A stretch of DNA of 35,287 nt from the NCBI GenBank assembly GCA_035275285.1, contig DATENA010000193.1, forward strand, positions 1-35,287, given 5' to 3'. The notes below the pieces were generated by a model. That model saw only the letters and a list, made by a program, of their open reading frames with translations, had not been told where the DNA came from and ran no database searches. This DNA comes from Chersky-265 sp035275285 (GTDB lineage Bacteria > Fibrobacterota > Fibrobacteria > UBA11236). The position numbers were made by a program, and so were the translations under genes. How positions within the stretch are numbered: the stretch's first letter is position 1; each line of letters starts with the position of its first letter. This document shows positions 7,410 to 17,409 of this stretch, in pieces.

Positions 7410-10400
7410 CTAAACTTTTTTTGACACCGAAAATACTGCAATTTCACCGTTAATCTCGAGGGAGTTGCCCTCCTCCTCCCGCACCGTTTCCGAAAAGCCC
7501 AGAGAACTCGCCAAAACTTCGGCGGTAATATATGTAAAATGCGTTTCCAAAGCCTCACGGAAAAGCTGCGAACCCGTTTTGACGCTTACCTCGACCTGGT
7601 CGGTGACTTCCAAGCCCGAATCCTTGCGTAAATTCTGGATTTTGCTCACGCTTTCCCGGGCGAGCATTTCCAGGCGCAAGCCGTGATCCACCGCGGTATC
7701 CAGGGCCACGGTGAGTTCCGGGCTGGCTTCCACCACCAGCCCCTCCCTCGTTTCGCGCACCACCAGGATGTCCTCGGCCGTCAATTCACCCTCTTCCAAA
7801 CCAAAAGGTTTGCCTGAAAGCACAGATTTTATCTCTTCATGGGAGAGTTTTGCAACCTTTTCCGCAACTGTTTTCATGGCCTTTCCCAAGCGGGCGCCCA
7901 AGCTTTTGAAGTTGGCCTTTCCTTTATAGGTGACCAGGGAGGCTTCGTCCAGGGACACCTCCACCGCCTTCACGTTGAGCTCTTCCCGGATCAGGTCTTC
8001 CATGCCCAGGATTTCCCTTTTCTGCTCCTCATTGCGGACCACGACGATGAGCTGCCTCAGGGGTTGGCGGTTTTTGAGGTTGTGCTGGGACCGCAACGAG
8101 CGGCCCAGGTTCACGGCCTGGCGCACCCGGGCCATCTTGGCGTTCAAGGCAGGGTCATGCAGTCCGGCATCGAAGACCGGAAAATCGCATAGATGAACGG
8201 AAACCGGCTGCATGGAATCGCCCGGGTTCGCCTCGCTTGGAACCGAACCGGAAGCGAATACGGCTTTGCCGGATTCGCCGGGTTCGCGCACCAGGATCTG
8301 ATACAGTTCCTCGGCCAGGAAGGGCAGGAACGGGGCCAGCACCTTGGAGAAATCGACCAGCACCCGGTACAAGGTGGCATAGGCGAAGTTCTTGTCCTGG
8401 TCGTTCTCGGACTTCCAGAAACGGCGGCGCGAACGGCGGATGTACCAGTTGGTGAGATCGTCGATAAACTCCACCACGGCCGGCACCACGTTGAACAACC
8501 GGTACGCGTCCATTTCCGCCTGCACCTTGGCGAGCAACTGCTGGAGATCCGAAAGGATCCAGCGGTCCAACTCGTTTTCCGACTTCAGGTCCTGCCCGGG
8601 CCGCCAGGTGAGCTGGCCCTTGCCCGCATCGGCGTTGGCATAGGTGGCGAACAAGGACAGGGAGTTCCACAGCGGCAGGAGCACGGCGCGCGTGATGTTC
8701 TTGACGCCGGTTTCGCTGAACTTGAGTTCTTCGGCCTTCACGGCGGCGGAATCGATCATGAACAGGCGGATGGCGTCCGCCGAGGTGCGGTCGATGAGTT
8801 CGTTGGGATCGGGGTAATTCTTGAGCCGCTTGGACATTTTCTGGCCGTCTTCGGCCAGGATGATGCCGTTCACGATCACGTTCTTGAAGGCGGGCTTCTG
8901 GAACAGGGCCGCGCCCAGGACGGTCAGGGTATAGAACCAGCCCCGGGTCTGATCGAGGCCCTCCGCGATGAAGTCCGCGGGGAAATTGCGCGCGAACCAT
9001 TCCTTGTTCTCGAACGGGTAATGCGGCTGGGCATAGGGCATGGACCCGGACTCGAACCAGCAGTCCAGCACTTCCGGCGTGCGGCGGTATTCCTTGCCGG
9101 CCGGATCGTAGGTCTTCCCGTCCTTGGTGCGGATGACGAGCGGATCGACGATGTGCTTGTGCAGATCGCGCACCTGCTTGCCGGTGAGGGCTTCCAGCTC
9201 CGCCACGCTGCCCACGCAGAGCATGTCGCCGTCTTCGGCCAGCCAGATGGGGATGCAGGTGCCCCAGAAGCGGTTACGGGACAGGTTCCAGTCCCGCGCC
9301 CCCTCCAGCCATTTGCCGAAGCGGCCGCCTTTGATATGATCGGGCACCCAGTTGATCTGCCGGTTGCCGTCGATCATCCATTGCTTGAGGGTCTTGGTCA
9401 CCCCTGCGGACGAAGCGTCCGGCGCCGAGGTGATCTCTTTCTCCAGGCTCAGGAACCAGTTCTTCTGGGCGCGGTACAGCAAGGGCACGTCCGTGCGCCA
9501 GCAATGGGGATAGCTGTGGACCAGGGTCTCGTGCCTGAACACGCGGCCCTGGGCCTTCAAGTGCTGGAGGATGGACTTGTCCGCATCCTTGGCGCCTATG
9601 CCCTGCCATTCCGGGACCAGGTGGGTGAACTTGCCTTCCGCGTCCAGGGGATCGAACAGCCCCAGGCCCTCGGCCTTGCCGAGCTGGAAATCCTCTTCGC
9701 CGAAGGAAGGGGCGATGTGCACGGAGCCGGCGCCGTCCTCGGCGCTGACGAAGTCCGCCATCAGGATGGTGTATTGCTTGTCCGTCATGTAGGGCATGTA
9801 CTGGAACAGCGGCTTGTAGCGGCGGCCCGCGAAGTCCCGGCCCTTGCGGGTTTCCAAGACTTCGCTTTTCTTCCCGGCCTTGGGCTCGGGGAAATAGGCG
9901 GCGCGGCGCGCCTCGGCGATCCAGTACTTCTTGCCCTCATGGCGCACCAGGGTATAGTCCAGTTCCGGATGGAGGGCGATGGCCATGTTGCCGGGGAGCG
10001 TCCAGGGCGTGGTGGTCCACACCAGAATCTGCTCATCGGATTCCTCGACCGTAGTGGGCGCATGGTGGTCGGCCACGTGATGAGGCGCTTCCAGCTGAAA
10101 CGCCAAGGTTACGGAAGGATCCTGGCGGTCCCGGTAGGCCTGGTTCACCTCGAAATTGGACAGGGAGGTGGCCAGCGCCGGGCTGTAGGGCTGGATCCGG
10201 TAGCCCTGGTAGATGAGGCCCTTGTCGAAGCATTGCTTGAAGACCCACCAGACCGATTCCATGAAGGTCGCGTCCATGGTCTTGTATTCGTTGTCGAAAT
10301 CCACCCAGCGGCCCATGCGGCCCACGGTCTTGCGCCATTCGGCGGTGTAGGTGAGCACGCTGGCGCGGCAGGCCTCGTTGAACTTGTCCACGCCGTAATC

Positions 10401-10733
10401 GTGGATGTCCCGCACGGTCTTGAGGTTGAGCTTGTCCTGGATGAGGTTCTCGATGGGCAGGCCGTGGCAGTCCCAGCCGAAGCGGCGCTCCACGCGGTAG
10501 CCTTTCATGGTCCAATAGCGCGGGACGATGTCCTTGATGGTGCCGGCCAGCAAGTGGCCGTAGTGCGGCAGGCCGGTGGCGAAGGGCGGGCCGTCGTTGA
10601 AGATGAAAGCCTTCCCGGCCGGACGCGCTTCCACGCTTTTCCTGAAGCTATCGTCGGCTTCCCAGAGCTTCAGCAGACGCCGCTCCATCTCGGGAAAGGA
10701 TTGGTTTTTGCCGGGACTACGGAACATATCCAC
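7410..10733 (-). CDS. ileS: Isoleucyl-tRNA synthetase, eukaryote-like (IleS2) class
   Basis: A class I aminoacyl-tRNA synthetase of 1107 aa that charges tRNA-Ile. The HIGH-type motif is HYGH at 57-60, within DGPPFATGLPHYGH, and KMSKR lies near residue 632. PFATGLPHYGH together with YWTMKGYRVERRFGWDCHG is characteristic of the eukaryote-like bacterial class rather than the common class with an ANGxxHIGH motif. An editing domain is inserted between the two motifs, with the anticodon-binding domain after KMSKR. Known members of this class are often insensitive to mupirocin. The first codon is GTG at 10733, with ATG two codons later; GGAG lies just upstream. The DksA-like gene follows on the same strand. 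Confidence 0.96.
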   Translation of the reverse strand: MDMFRSPGKNQSFPEMERRLLKLWEADDSFRKSVEARPAGKAFIFNDGPPFATGLPHYGHLLAGTIKDIVPRYWTMKGYRVERRFGWDCHGLPIENLIQDKLNLKTVRDIHDYGVDKFNEACRASVLTYTAEWRKTVGRMGRWVDFDNEYKTMDATFMESVWWVFKQCFDKGLIYQGYRIQPYSPALATSLSNFEVNQAYRDRQDPSVTLAFQLEAPHHVADHHAPTTVEESDEQILVWTTTPWTLPGNMAIALHPELDYTLVRHEGKKYWIAEARRAAYFPEPKAGKKSEVLETRKGRDFAGRRYKPLFQYMPYMTDKQYTILMADFVSAEDGAGSVHIAPSFGEEDFQLGKAEGLGLFDPLDAEGKFTHLVPEWQGIGAKDADKSILQHLKAQGRVFRHETLVHSYPHCWRTDVPLLYRAQKNWFLSLEKEITSAPDASSAGVTKTLKQWMIDGNRQINWVPDHIKGGRFGKWLEGARDWNLSRNRFWGTCIPIWLAEDGDMLCVGSVAELEALTGKQVRDLHKHIVDPLVIRTKDGKTYDPAGKEYRRTPEVLDCWFESGSMPYAQPHYPFENKEWFARNFPADFIAEGLDQTRGWFYTLTVLGAALFQKPAFKNVIVNGIILAEDGQKMSKRLKNYPDPNELIDRTSADAIRLFMIDSAAVKAEELKFSETGVKNITRAVLLPLWNSLSLFATYANADAGKGQLTWRPGQDLKSENELDRWILSDLQQLLAKVQAEMDAYRLFNVVPAVVEFIDDLTNWYIRRSRRRFWKSENDQDKNFAYATLYRVLVDFSKVLAPFLPFLAEELYQILVREPGESGKAVFASGSVPSEANPGDSMQPVSVHLCDFPVFDAGLHDPALNAKMARVRQAVNLGRSLRSQHNLKNRQPLRQLIVVVRNEEQKREILGMEDLIREELNVKAVEVSLDEASLVTYKGKANFKSLGARLGKAMKTVAEKVAKLSHEEIKSVLSGKPFGLEEGELTAEDILVVRETREGLVVEASPELTVALDTAVDHGLRLEMLARESVSKIQNLRKDSGLEVTDQVEVSVKTGSQLFREALETHFTYITAEVLASSLGFSETVREEEGNSLEINGEIAVFSVSKKV

Positions 10734-10950
10734 CTAACTCCATTCAGGCACCGGACGGGGTGCGGAAAGGGCCGACCAAACAAAGTACCAAGACGCCGCC
10801 AGGCGATCCGCCGGCGCGCGGGGGAGGAAATTTAGCAAAATGCGGGGGTGATCGGCGCGATAAGGGCCTGAAAGGAACGTCGCGGTTTCCGGGGGGAAAG
10901 CCTGCCTATCCCGTCCGTCCGGGGAGGATATCCGGCCAAATCGGCCGAAA

Positions 10951-10968
10951 GCCCCCGGCAAAGGGGGC
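10951..10968 (-). terminator. GC-rich hairpin downstream of the BNR-like gene
   Basis: GCCCCC and GGGGGC form a perfect 6-bp stem around a 6-base loop, followed on the minus strand by TTT. A second short stem (CGGCC/GGCCG) lies next to it at 10933-10947. It sits 67 bases after the stop of the gene at 11035-12147 and upstream of ileS. A terminator for the former is the simplest reading, but the T tract is short. The rest of 10734-11034 shows no convincing gene and should include the ileS promoter, which I could not pinpoint. Confidence 0.4.
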
Positions 10969-11034
10969 GGAAAAGGGGAGCTGGTTCCCGCGGGTATCCG
11001 GTCCCCGGCGGAATCGCGATCCGCGTGCGAACGC

Positions 11035-12147
11035 TCAGGGCTCCAGGGACGGGACGGCGCGCCCGTCCGGGCGGCGGCCGACCTGAAGCCAAGCGGGCGG
11101 GGAAAGAGCGGCGCGCGGAACAGGCGCAGACCGCGGGGGGGAACCGCCGAGTCCGGAGACGGGATCGGTCCCGGGCGAGAACCATTCCAGGGTGCCGGAG
11201 ACCACGCGATACAGGAAATTCCGGTTGAACGTCCATCCGCGCAACGCCTCCTTGGAAGCCAGGAGGGACCAATGCCAATCCGCATCGCCCGGGCGGCAGG
11301 CATACAGGGCGGAATCCGCCCATGCGAACAGCGTGCCCTGCCCGTCCGCGAACAGTTTCTGCGCCGCCCCGAAAGGGGCATCGCTCAGGGAGAACGCCCG
11401 GCCCGCGGCGCAACGGGCGTCCAGGCCCCCCCGCAGGAAGCCGGTCACGCAGCCCTGGCTGAGCGAGACCGCCGCATGGGCGGGCCAGCGCATCCAGGTG
11501 GCCCCGCCGTCCAGGGAGGAGGCCGCCCGGTCCACCGCAGTAACATCTCGGTTACGCAGGAGGATCCGCGGACCCTGGACCTGCAATTCGTCGAAGTAGG
11601 TGCCGATGCGGATGGAGTCCGGCAGCGGAATGGCGCTCCACAGGCCCCCGCGGTCGCCGGAAACCCTGAGTTCGCGGCCGGCCGTGTACGTGAACAGCCT
11701 CTCCCCGTCCCCGCCCGCCGCCACCGCGGCTTCGGCCATGGCGAAGGGGGTCCAGTCCCCGCCCGCCGGATCGAACGCATAGGCGATGGCCCCGCTGCGG
11801 TTGCCCAGGTACAAGGCCGGGAGCGTGGCGGTGAACCAACCGCCTTCCAGGGCGGGCACCGGCCCTTTCGGGGTCTCGCGCACCCAGGACCGGCTCTTCC
11901 ACGCGCGCCCGCCGTCGGCGGTCCAATAGGTGCGCGCATCGGCATGCAGGAAAAGCCGGCCGTCCCATTCCACGGCGGCGGAGAAGGCCCGCGGCCCCGC
12001 CGCTCCGGGCGGCTCCGCGGGGGGCGCGGGACAGGCCTTCACCCAATCCCGGAACGCGGACGGGCGCGCGGGGCTAGGTAACATAAAAGATACCCATGCC
12101 GCGAGCGCAAGGGCTGTCTTGGGGCTGGGCGTACGGAGACGGCGCAT
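11035..12147 (-). CDS. Secreted protein with BNR-like repeats, function unknown
   Basis: A protein of 370 aa with an N-terminal signal peptide (MRRLR, then a hydrophobic run ending near ARPSA). The rest is rich in short beta motifs of the sialidase/BNR type, such as YWTADGGRAWKS (about 71-82), VSGDRGGLWSA and SSLDGGATWMRW. These Asp-box-like turns suggest a propeller. No catalytic residues of a sialidase are evident. ATG at 12147 has GGAGGG 6 bases upstream. It follows the purine nucleoside phosphorylase gene by 55 bases on the same strand. Probably exported; I do not recognise a specific family. Confidence 0.75.
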   Translation of the reverse strand: MRRLRTPSPKTALALAAWVSFMLPSPARPSAFRDWVKACPAPPAEPPGAAGPRAFSAAVEWDGRLFLHADARTYWTADGGRAWKSRSWVRETPKGPVPALEGGWFTATLPALYLGNRSGAIAYAFDPAGGDWTPFAMAEAAVAAGGDGERLFTYTAGRELRVSGDRGGLWSAIPLPDSIRIGTYFDELQVQGPRILLRNRDVTAVDRAASSLDGGATWMRWPAHAAVSLSQGCVTGFLRGGLDARCAAGRAFSLSDAPFGAAQKLFADGQGTLFAWADSALYACRPGDADWHWSLLASKEALRGWTFNRNFLYRVVSGTLEWFSPGTDPVSGLGGSPPRSAPVPRAALSPPAWLQVGRRPDGRAVPSLEP

Positions 12148-12202
12148 GGTTTCCCTCCGGGAGCGGGCCTTGACAAATTAAACCCGCGGGCCGCCTGCGT
12201 GT

Positions 12203-13027
12203 TCACATTTCCGGCACCAGGCCACGCACAAGCTGCGCGAGCTTCGGCTCAGCTTCGCCGGCCACGCGCATGATTTCCGGGATATCGATCGGCTGCAGAT
12301 CGTCGGGATCGCACGCATCCGTGATCAAACTCACGGCCGCCACCTTGATTCCGGCGTGCACGGCGGCGATCACTTCGGGCACGGTGGACATGCCCACCGC
12401 GTCCGCTCCGAGGATCCGCAGCATCCGGTACTCCGCGGCCGTTTCCAGGCAAGGCCCGGACATGCAGGCGTACACGCCCCGCTTCAAGGCCATGCCCCGG
12501 GCGGCCCCCAAGGCGATCAACCGCGCCGCCAGGTCCCGGTCGTAGGGACGGCTCATGTCGGGGAAACGCGGCCCCAGCGGCTCCGCGTTCGGGCCGATGA
12601 GGGGATTGGTCCCCAGCAGGTTGATGTGATCGGTTAGGACCATCAGATCGCCCAACCGGTAACCCGGATTCACGCCGCCGGCGATATTGGTGATGAACAG
12701 GGACCGGACGCCCAGGGCCTTCATCACCCGGACGGGAAAGGCGATATCCTCCATGGAATGGCCTTCGTAGAAATGGAAGCGCCCCTGCATCACGGCCACG
12801 GGCCGGCCCGCCAGGCTTCCGGAGAGCCAGCGCCCGTCGTGCCCGTCCACGGTGGGCTTGGCGAAGTGGGGGATGTCCGCGTACGCGATGTCCGCCTCGA
12901 TCTCCAGGCTGGCGGCCACCGGGCCCAGGCCTGTGCCCAGGATGAGGCCGACTTCCGGCGCGAGGCGGGAACGCCCGGCGATATGGGATCGGGCGGCTGC
13001 TATTTTCCCGAGTATTCCTGTCGTCAT
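12203..13027 (-). CDS. punA: Purine nucleoside phosphorylase (trimeric type)
   Basis: A protein of 274 aa that splits purine nucleosides with phosphate into base and (deoxy)ribose-1-phosphate. Motifs of the trimeric family are LILGTGLG at 28-35, the phosphate/ribose-binding GRFHFYEGHS at 82-91, FITNIAGGVNP at 111-121, and GPCLETAAEYRML at 191-203 with the base-binding glutamate at 195. The residue equivalent to the purine-reading Asn of mammalian enzymes appears to be Asp237 (SLITDACDP). ATG at 13027 has GGAG 6 bases upstream, preferred over ATGs at 13039 and 13105. An 18-bp palindrome lies just upstream. Confidence 0.92.
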   Translation of the reverse strand: MTTGILGKIAAARSHIAGRSRLAPEVGLILGTGLGPVAASLEIEADIAYADIPHFAKPTVDGHDGRWLSGSLAGRPVAVMQGRFHFYEGHSMEDIAFPVRVMKALGVRSLFITNIAGGVNPGYRLGDLMVLTDHINLLGTNPLIGPNAEPLGPRFPDMSRPYDRDLAARLIALGAARGMALKRGVYACMSGPCLETAAEYRMLRILGADAVGMSTVPEVIAAVHAGIKVAAVSLITDACDPDDLQPIDIPEIMRVAGEAEPKLAQLVRGLVPEM

Positions 13028-13051
13028 GTTTCGCTCCATGTCTTCGAAGTC

Positions 13052-13069
13052 ATTCCGCCGCGGCGGCGG
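13052..13069. promoter_or_regulatory. Perfect 18-bp palindrome upstream of the PNP gene
   Basis: ATTCCGCCG is followed immediately by its exact reverse complement, 24 bases before the PNP start codon. A dimeric repressor operator or a leader hairpin close to the ribosome binding site would both fit. No regulator gene is adjacent, so its function is unproven. Confidence 0.4.
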
Positions 13070-13354
13070 AATCCTCAACCTAGGCATTCCCAAGAGCGCG
13101 GGCAACCGCCGTCCCTACGGCATACCGTCGGCGCAATGCGCCTCGGCCGCGGGAGATGGAAACGCAAAACGGGATCGGAGCGGCGCCGGATCCCACGGGG
13201 CGACGGGATAGCGCGGCTGCCTGGGGGTCGGCATGGCTCGGAGGGCACGGGAACCTCCGTCGGGGCGCGGACGGATGGAACGTGGCGGGCAGGGAATCCA
13301 TATCCGCGGGCGGGAGCGCGGGGATCCTCATTCTACGGGCGTTGATCCGGACCT

Positions 13355-13377
13355 GCAGGACCCCGGGGGGGTCCTGC
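13355..13377 (-). terminator. Strong GC hairpin after the HTH-like gene
   Basis: A perfect 10-bp stem (GCAGGACCCC/GGGGTCCTGC) with a 3-base loop lies 16 bases beyond the stop of the gene at 13394-13714. No T tract follows. It is the best terminator candidate in the 366-base gap 13028-13393. That gap has no convincing gene on either strand and must also hold the PNP promoter. Confidence 0.5.
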
Positions 13378-13393
13378 GGGACTGGGGTTTCCG

Positions 13394-13714
13394 TCAGACC
13401 CGGCGCCGGAGGCGGCGCAATTCCTTTTCCAGGTCCCGCATCTGCCCCTTGATGGAGAGCAAACGGTCGATGACCGGATTGAATCCCTGGCCGCGTTTGC
13501 GCTTGGGATCGTCGTTCCCGGTCAGCCAATTGCGCAAGGCGATATAGCTTACCTTGAACTGCCGCTGGGCCGCGGCGATGCCCCCCCGGCCGTGCTTGCT
13601 GTCGTACTCCTGCACGTACTGGGTGACGCGCTTTTTCTGGGCCGGGGAATAACGGTTGCCCGTGAACCCCTTGATCTGCCTCATCGGCGCCGCTTCCACT
13701 ACTTGGTTTTGCAT
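13394..13714 (-). CDS. Small basic HTH-like (transposase-OrfA-like) protein
   Basis: A protein of 106 aa. The centre (YSPAQKKRVTQYVQEYDSKH, then GGIAAAQRQFKVSYIALRNWL) reads as a helix-turn-helix of the kind in IS3 OrfA and homeodomain-like DNA-binding proteins. It is followed by a basic helix (LEKELRRLRRRV) that could form a coiled coil. ATG at 13714 follows GGAAAGG at a spacing of 8; the ATG at 13744 lacks a site. No second transposase frame or terminal inverted repeats were found, so this is more likely a standing DNA-binding protein than an insertion element. Function unknown. Confidence 0.65.
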   Translation of the reverse strand: MQNQVVEAAPMRQIKGFTGNRYSPAQKKRVTQYVQEYDSKHGRGGIAAAQRQFKVSYIALRNWLTGNDDPKRKRGQGFNPVIDRLLSIKGQMRDLEKELRRLRRRV

Positions 13715-13810
13715 TCGTAAGCCCTTTCCAATAAGGTTTTCCAACGGACCTGACCAAATAAACTAATCATCAGGGCCAACGCAAGCAGTTTGGATCTTAT
13801 TCGTCGTAAC

Positions 13811-13833
13811 CGTAAAAACCACCTATTTTTACG
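13811..13833 (+). promoter_or_regulatory. Hairpin directly in front of the J-protein start codon
   Basis: CGTAAAAA and TTTTTACG form a perfect 8-bp inverted repeat with a 7-base spacer. It ends three bases before the ATG at 13837 and overlaps the only plausible ribosome site (ACGGGA). It may be an operator or a structure that masks translation initiation. Confidence 0.45.
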
Positions 13834-13836
13834 GGA

Positions 13837-14877
13837 ATGTCCCGCTCCCGGAAATCAACCGACCTGGCGAAATCCGGAACGTCCCCGGTGGACGCATCCG
13901 GGGAAGGCAAATCGCACCGCGCCCTGGCCGAACTGATGCTGGAAATCTCCAAGTGCCGGGCGGATATCGTCCGCAGGGAGAACCTGGTCTCCGACCTGCA
14001 ACGCCGGCTGCTGGCCGAGCTGCGCCCCCTGGAGGAGAAAGTCCTGGAGGTCCGCCTGGACATCTTCCGGATCCTGGGCCGGCACCTCATTTCCGGCCGG
14101 CTCAACCGGCGCGCCTGCAAGGCCCTGGAACTGGCTTTGCTCGAACTGGCGCACGATCTGGAGAAGGAATACGGCCTGGACCTGCAGGAGGACAGGAACC
14201 GGTTCTTCGAAACGGAATTCCCCCCGGACGAGGAGGAAGAGGAGTCCTCCGGAGAGGAAGGCCGCGATTGGGAAGACGAATGGGGGAATCCGCACGCGGA
14301 CGGTTCCGGCGGGCCCGGCCCCCGTTCCAACGGGACGCGCGGAGGTTCCGGCCCCGAATCCAGGGCGCAGCGGAAACAGGAGCAGCGCGACGAATCCATC
14401 GCCGGGGACATCCGCGCCCTGTACCTGATGCTGGCCCGCGCCCTGCATCCGGACAAGGAATCCGATCCCTCCCGCCTGGCCGAAAAGACCGCGTGGATGC
14501 AGAAGGTCACGGCGGCCTACGCCGCCCGCGATCTGGCCCGCCTGCTGGACATCCTCGCCACCAACCCGCTGGACGCGGTGGGTCCTTACCTGTCCCAGGC
14601 GCCCTTGAAAACCGTGCAGGGTTTCGCCAAGCGCCTGCGCCGGGAGCTGGACGCCCTGCGCACGCGCCTGGCGGACCTGGATTGGAAGCTGGATCCGTTC
14701 CTGCAGGGCTTCATCAAGGGCGGCAAGGTGAACGAAACCGCCTACAACGCCTACGTGTCCGCGGTGAAGAAGGAACTCCGCTTCCGCAGGCGGCGCCGGG
14801 ACGCCTACCGGACGATGCAGGGGCTGGAGGGGTTGCTGGAGATGCTGCGCAGCCATCCCTGGAACGAACTGATGTAG
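13837..14877 (+). CDS. J-domain protein (DnaJ-like co-chaperone) with internal J domain
   Basis: A protein of 346 aa. Helical, partly coiled-coil segments fill about 27-125, followed by an acidic low-complexity stretch at 128-180 (DEEEEESSGEEG, then Gly/Ser/Pro). The J domain is at about 190-240: YLMLARALHPDKESDPS contains the essential HPD at 204-206, and the following helix ends AAYAARDLARLLDIL. A C-terminal helical region (about 255-346) is basic. J domains stimulate DnaK ATPase. The layout, with a J domain in the middle, no zinc finger and no Gly/Phe region, matches orphan DnaJ-like proteins of unknown client. Its stop is 9 bases from that of the convergent DUF1569 gene. Confidence 0.8.
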   Translation: MSRSRKSTDLAKSGTSPVDASGEGKSHRALAELMLEISKCRADIVRRENLVSDLQRRLLAELRPLEEKVLEVRLDIFRILGRHLISGRLNRRACKALELALLELAHDLEKEYGLDLQEDRNRFFETEFPPDEEEEESSGEEGRDWEDEWGNPHADGSGGPGPRSNGTRGGSGPESRAQRKQEQRDESIAGDIRALYLMLARALHPDKESDPSRLAEKTAWMQKVTAAYAARDLARLLDILATNPLDAVGPYLSQAPLKTVQGFAKRLRRELDALRTRLADLDWKLDPFLQGFIKGGKVNETAYNAYVSAVKKELRFRRRRRDAYRTMQGLEGLLEMLRSHPWNELM

Positions 14878-14886
14878 ATCGGATAA

Positions 14887-15339
14887 TCAGGCGCCGAACT
14901 GGCTGAGATGATGATCGAGGTGCTTGTAGAACATGTTGTTCCACTCCTTTCCGGTCAGCGGTCCGAACGAGTGGGAGGCCCGGCCGTGGAAATGGGCTTC
15001 GCCCAGGTCCCGGGTCTTGTGGACGTGGTCGATTAAGCGCCGCTTTTCCACCTCGAAATCCCTGGTCTCCTTGATCAGGAATTGCGGCCCCGTGGCGGTG
15101 TTCCGCTTGTACGGCTTCTCGTTGACGACGGCGTTCTTCACCAATAGCTTGAGGATGATTTTCAGGAAGGCGTTGGGCTTGGGGTGCTTGTCGGTATAGG
15201 CCAGCTCATAGCTGACGTTGCAATGCGCGAGCATCTGCCCCGCGGACATCTTGCCCCACAACGGCCGCGTGGCCGGAGATAGCTTCTCGATGCGGGCCAG
15301 CATCTCCGCGGTGTCGGTTGCGTCCCAAATGCTTTTCAT
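14887..15339 (-). CDS. DUF1569 / DinB-like four-helix protein
   Basis: A protein of 150 aa matching DUF1569 of the DinB/YfiT-like superfamily. Seen are the N-terminal WGKMSAGQMLAHCNVSYE, with a metal-type His, the central NEKPYKRNTATGPQF, and the C-terminal HFHGRASHSFGPLTGKEW. The end, YKHLDHHLSQFG, carries the HxxxHxxQ-like metal site. Members are small metal-binding helical-bundle proteins related to thiol-dependent transferases; the reaction is unknown. GGGAGG precedes the ATG by 8 bases. It lies 92 bases downstream of ettA on the same strand. Confidence 0.85.
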   Translation of the reverse strand: MKSIWDATDTAEMLARIEKLSPATRPLWGKMSAGQMLAHCNVSYELAYTDKHPKPNAFLKIILKLLVKNAVVNEKPYKRNTATGPQFLIKETRDFEVEKRRLIDHVHKTRDLGEAHFHGRASHSFGPLTGKEWNNMFYKHLDHHLSQFGA

Positions 15340-15431
15340 GCTTCGATCCTCCCTGCTGCCGCGCCTGGATGGCGGTTTGCCGTCCGTTCACTTCCGCACC
15401 AACGGGGCCTCTCGTCCCCGTCAAAGCTCCG

Positions 15432-17111
<1,680 letters not shown>

Positions 17112-17165
17112 GGAGTCCTCTTCTGCTGGAAAGGAGCAAAGGTAGTTAACCGGGATAATGCCCTG

Positions 17166-17193
17166 AAAAACGGCGGTTTATGGAAAACCGCCG
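17166..17193 (-). terminator. Terminator-like hairpin in the ettA leader
   Basis: CGGCGGTTT and AAACCGCCG form a perfect 9-bp stem with a 5-base loop, followed on the minus strand by TTTTTC: an intrinsic terminator shape. It lies 55 bases upstream of the ettA ATG with no minus-strand gene before it. It is either an attenuator in the ettA leader or a stop for antisense transcription from the right. Confidence 0.55.
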
Positions 17194-17319
17194 GATTTCC
17201 GGAAAAGGCGTTGGTCGAAATGGGCGGTATTTTGGTTTTTAGAGGTTATCTTGAGCTTGGGCCTTGGGAATTTTTCATTATCTACACTACATGTTTAAGG
17301 AATTAATCGCAATAACGCT

Positions 17320-17347
17320 TTGTTATTCCGATTTTGTGGATTATAAT
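17320..17347 (+). promoter_or_regulatory. Promoter for the four-cysteine repeat protein genes
   Basis: TTGTTA at 17320-17325 and a perfect TATAAT at 17342-17347 are 16 bases apart, in a markedly AT-rich stretch (about 17230-17370) of an otherwise GC-rich region. Transcription would begin near 17354, giving a leader of about 56 bases that contains the AGGAGG site before ATG 17410. Confidence 0.6.
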
Positions 17348-17409
17348 TGGTTTATGGTACACTACAACTTGATGGCCCTTTGACCCGGTCGATGATAGGA
17401 GGATTACGC

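Noticed and set aside
8193..10835. Plus-strand open frame of 880 codons opposite ileS
   Set aside because: ileS is certain from its motifs; the opposite frame lacks any motif and has the typical shadow composition.
10734..11413. Minus-strand frames in the ileS upstream region that overlap the BNR-like gene
   Set aside because: Very Arg/Pro-rich, no ribosome site or motif, and they overlap the better supported gene at 11035-12147.
13394..13714. Possible insertion sequence around the HTH-like gene
   Set aside because: The protein resembles IS3 OrfA helices, but no OrfB, terminal inverted repeats or target duplication were found.
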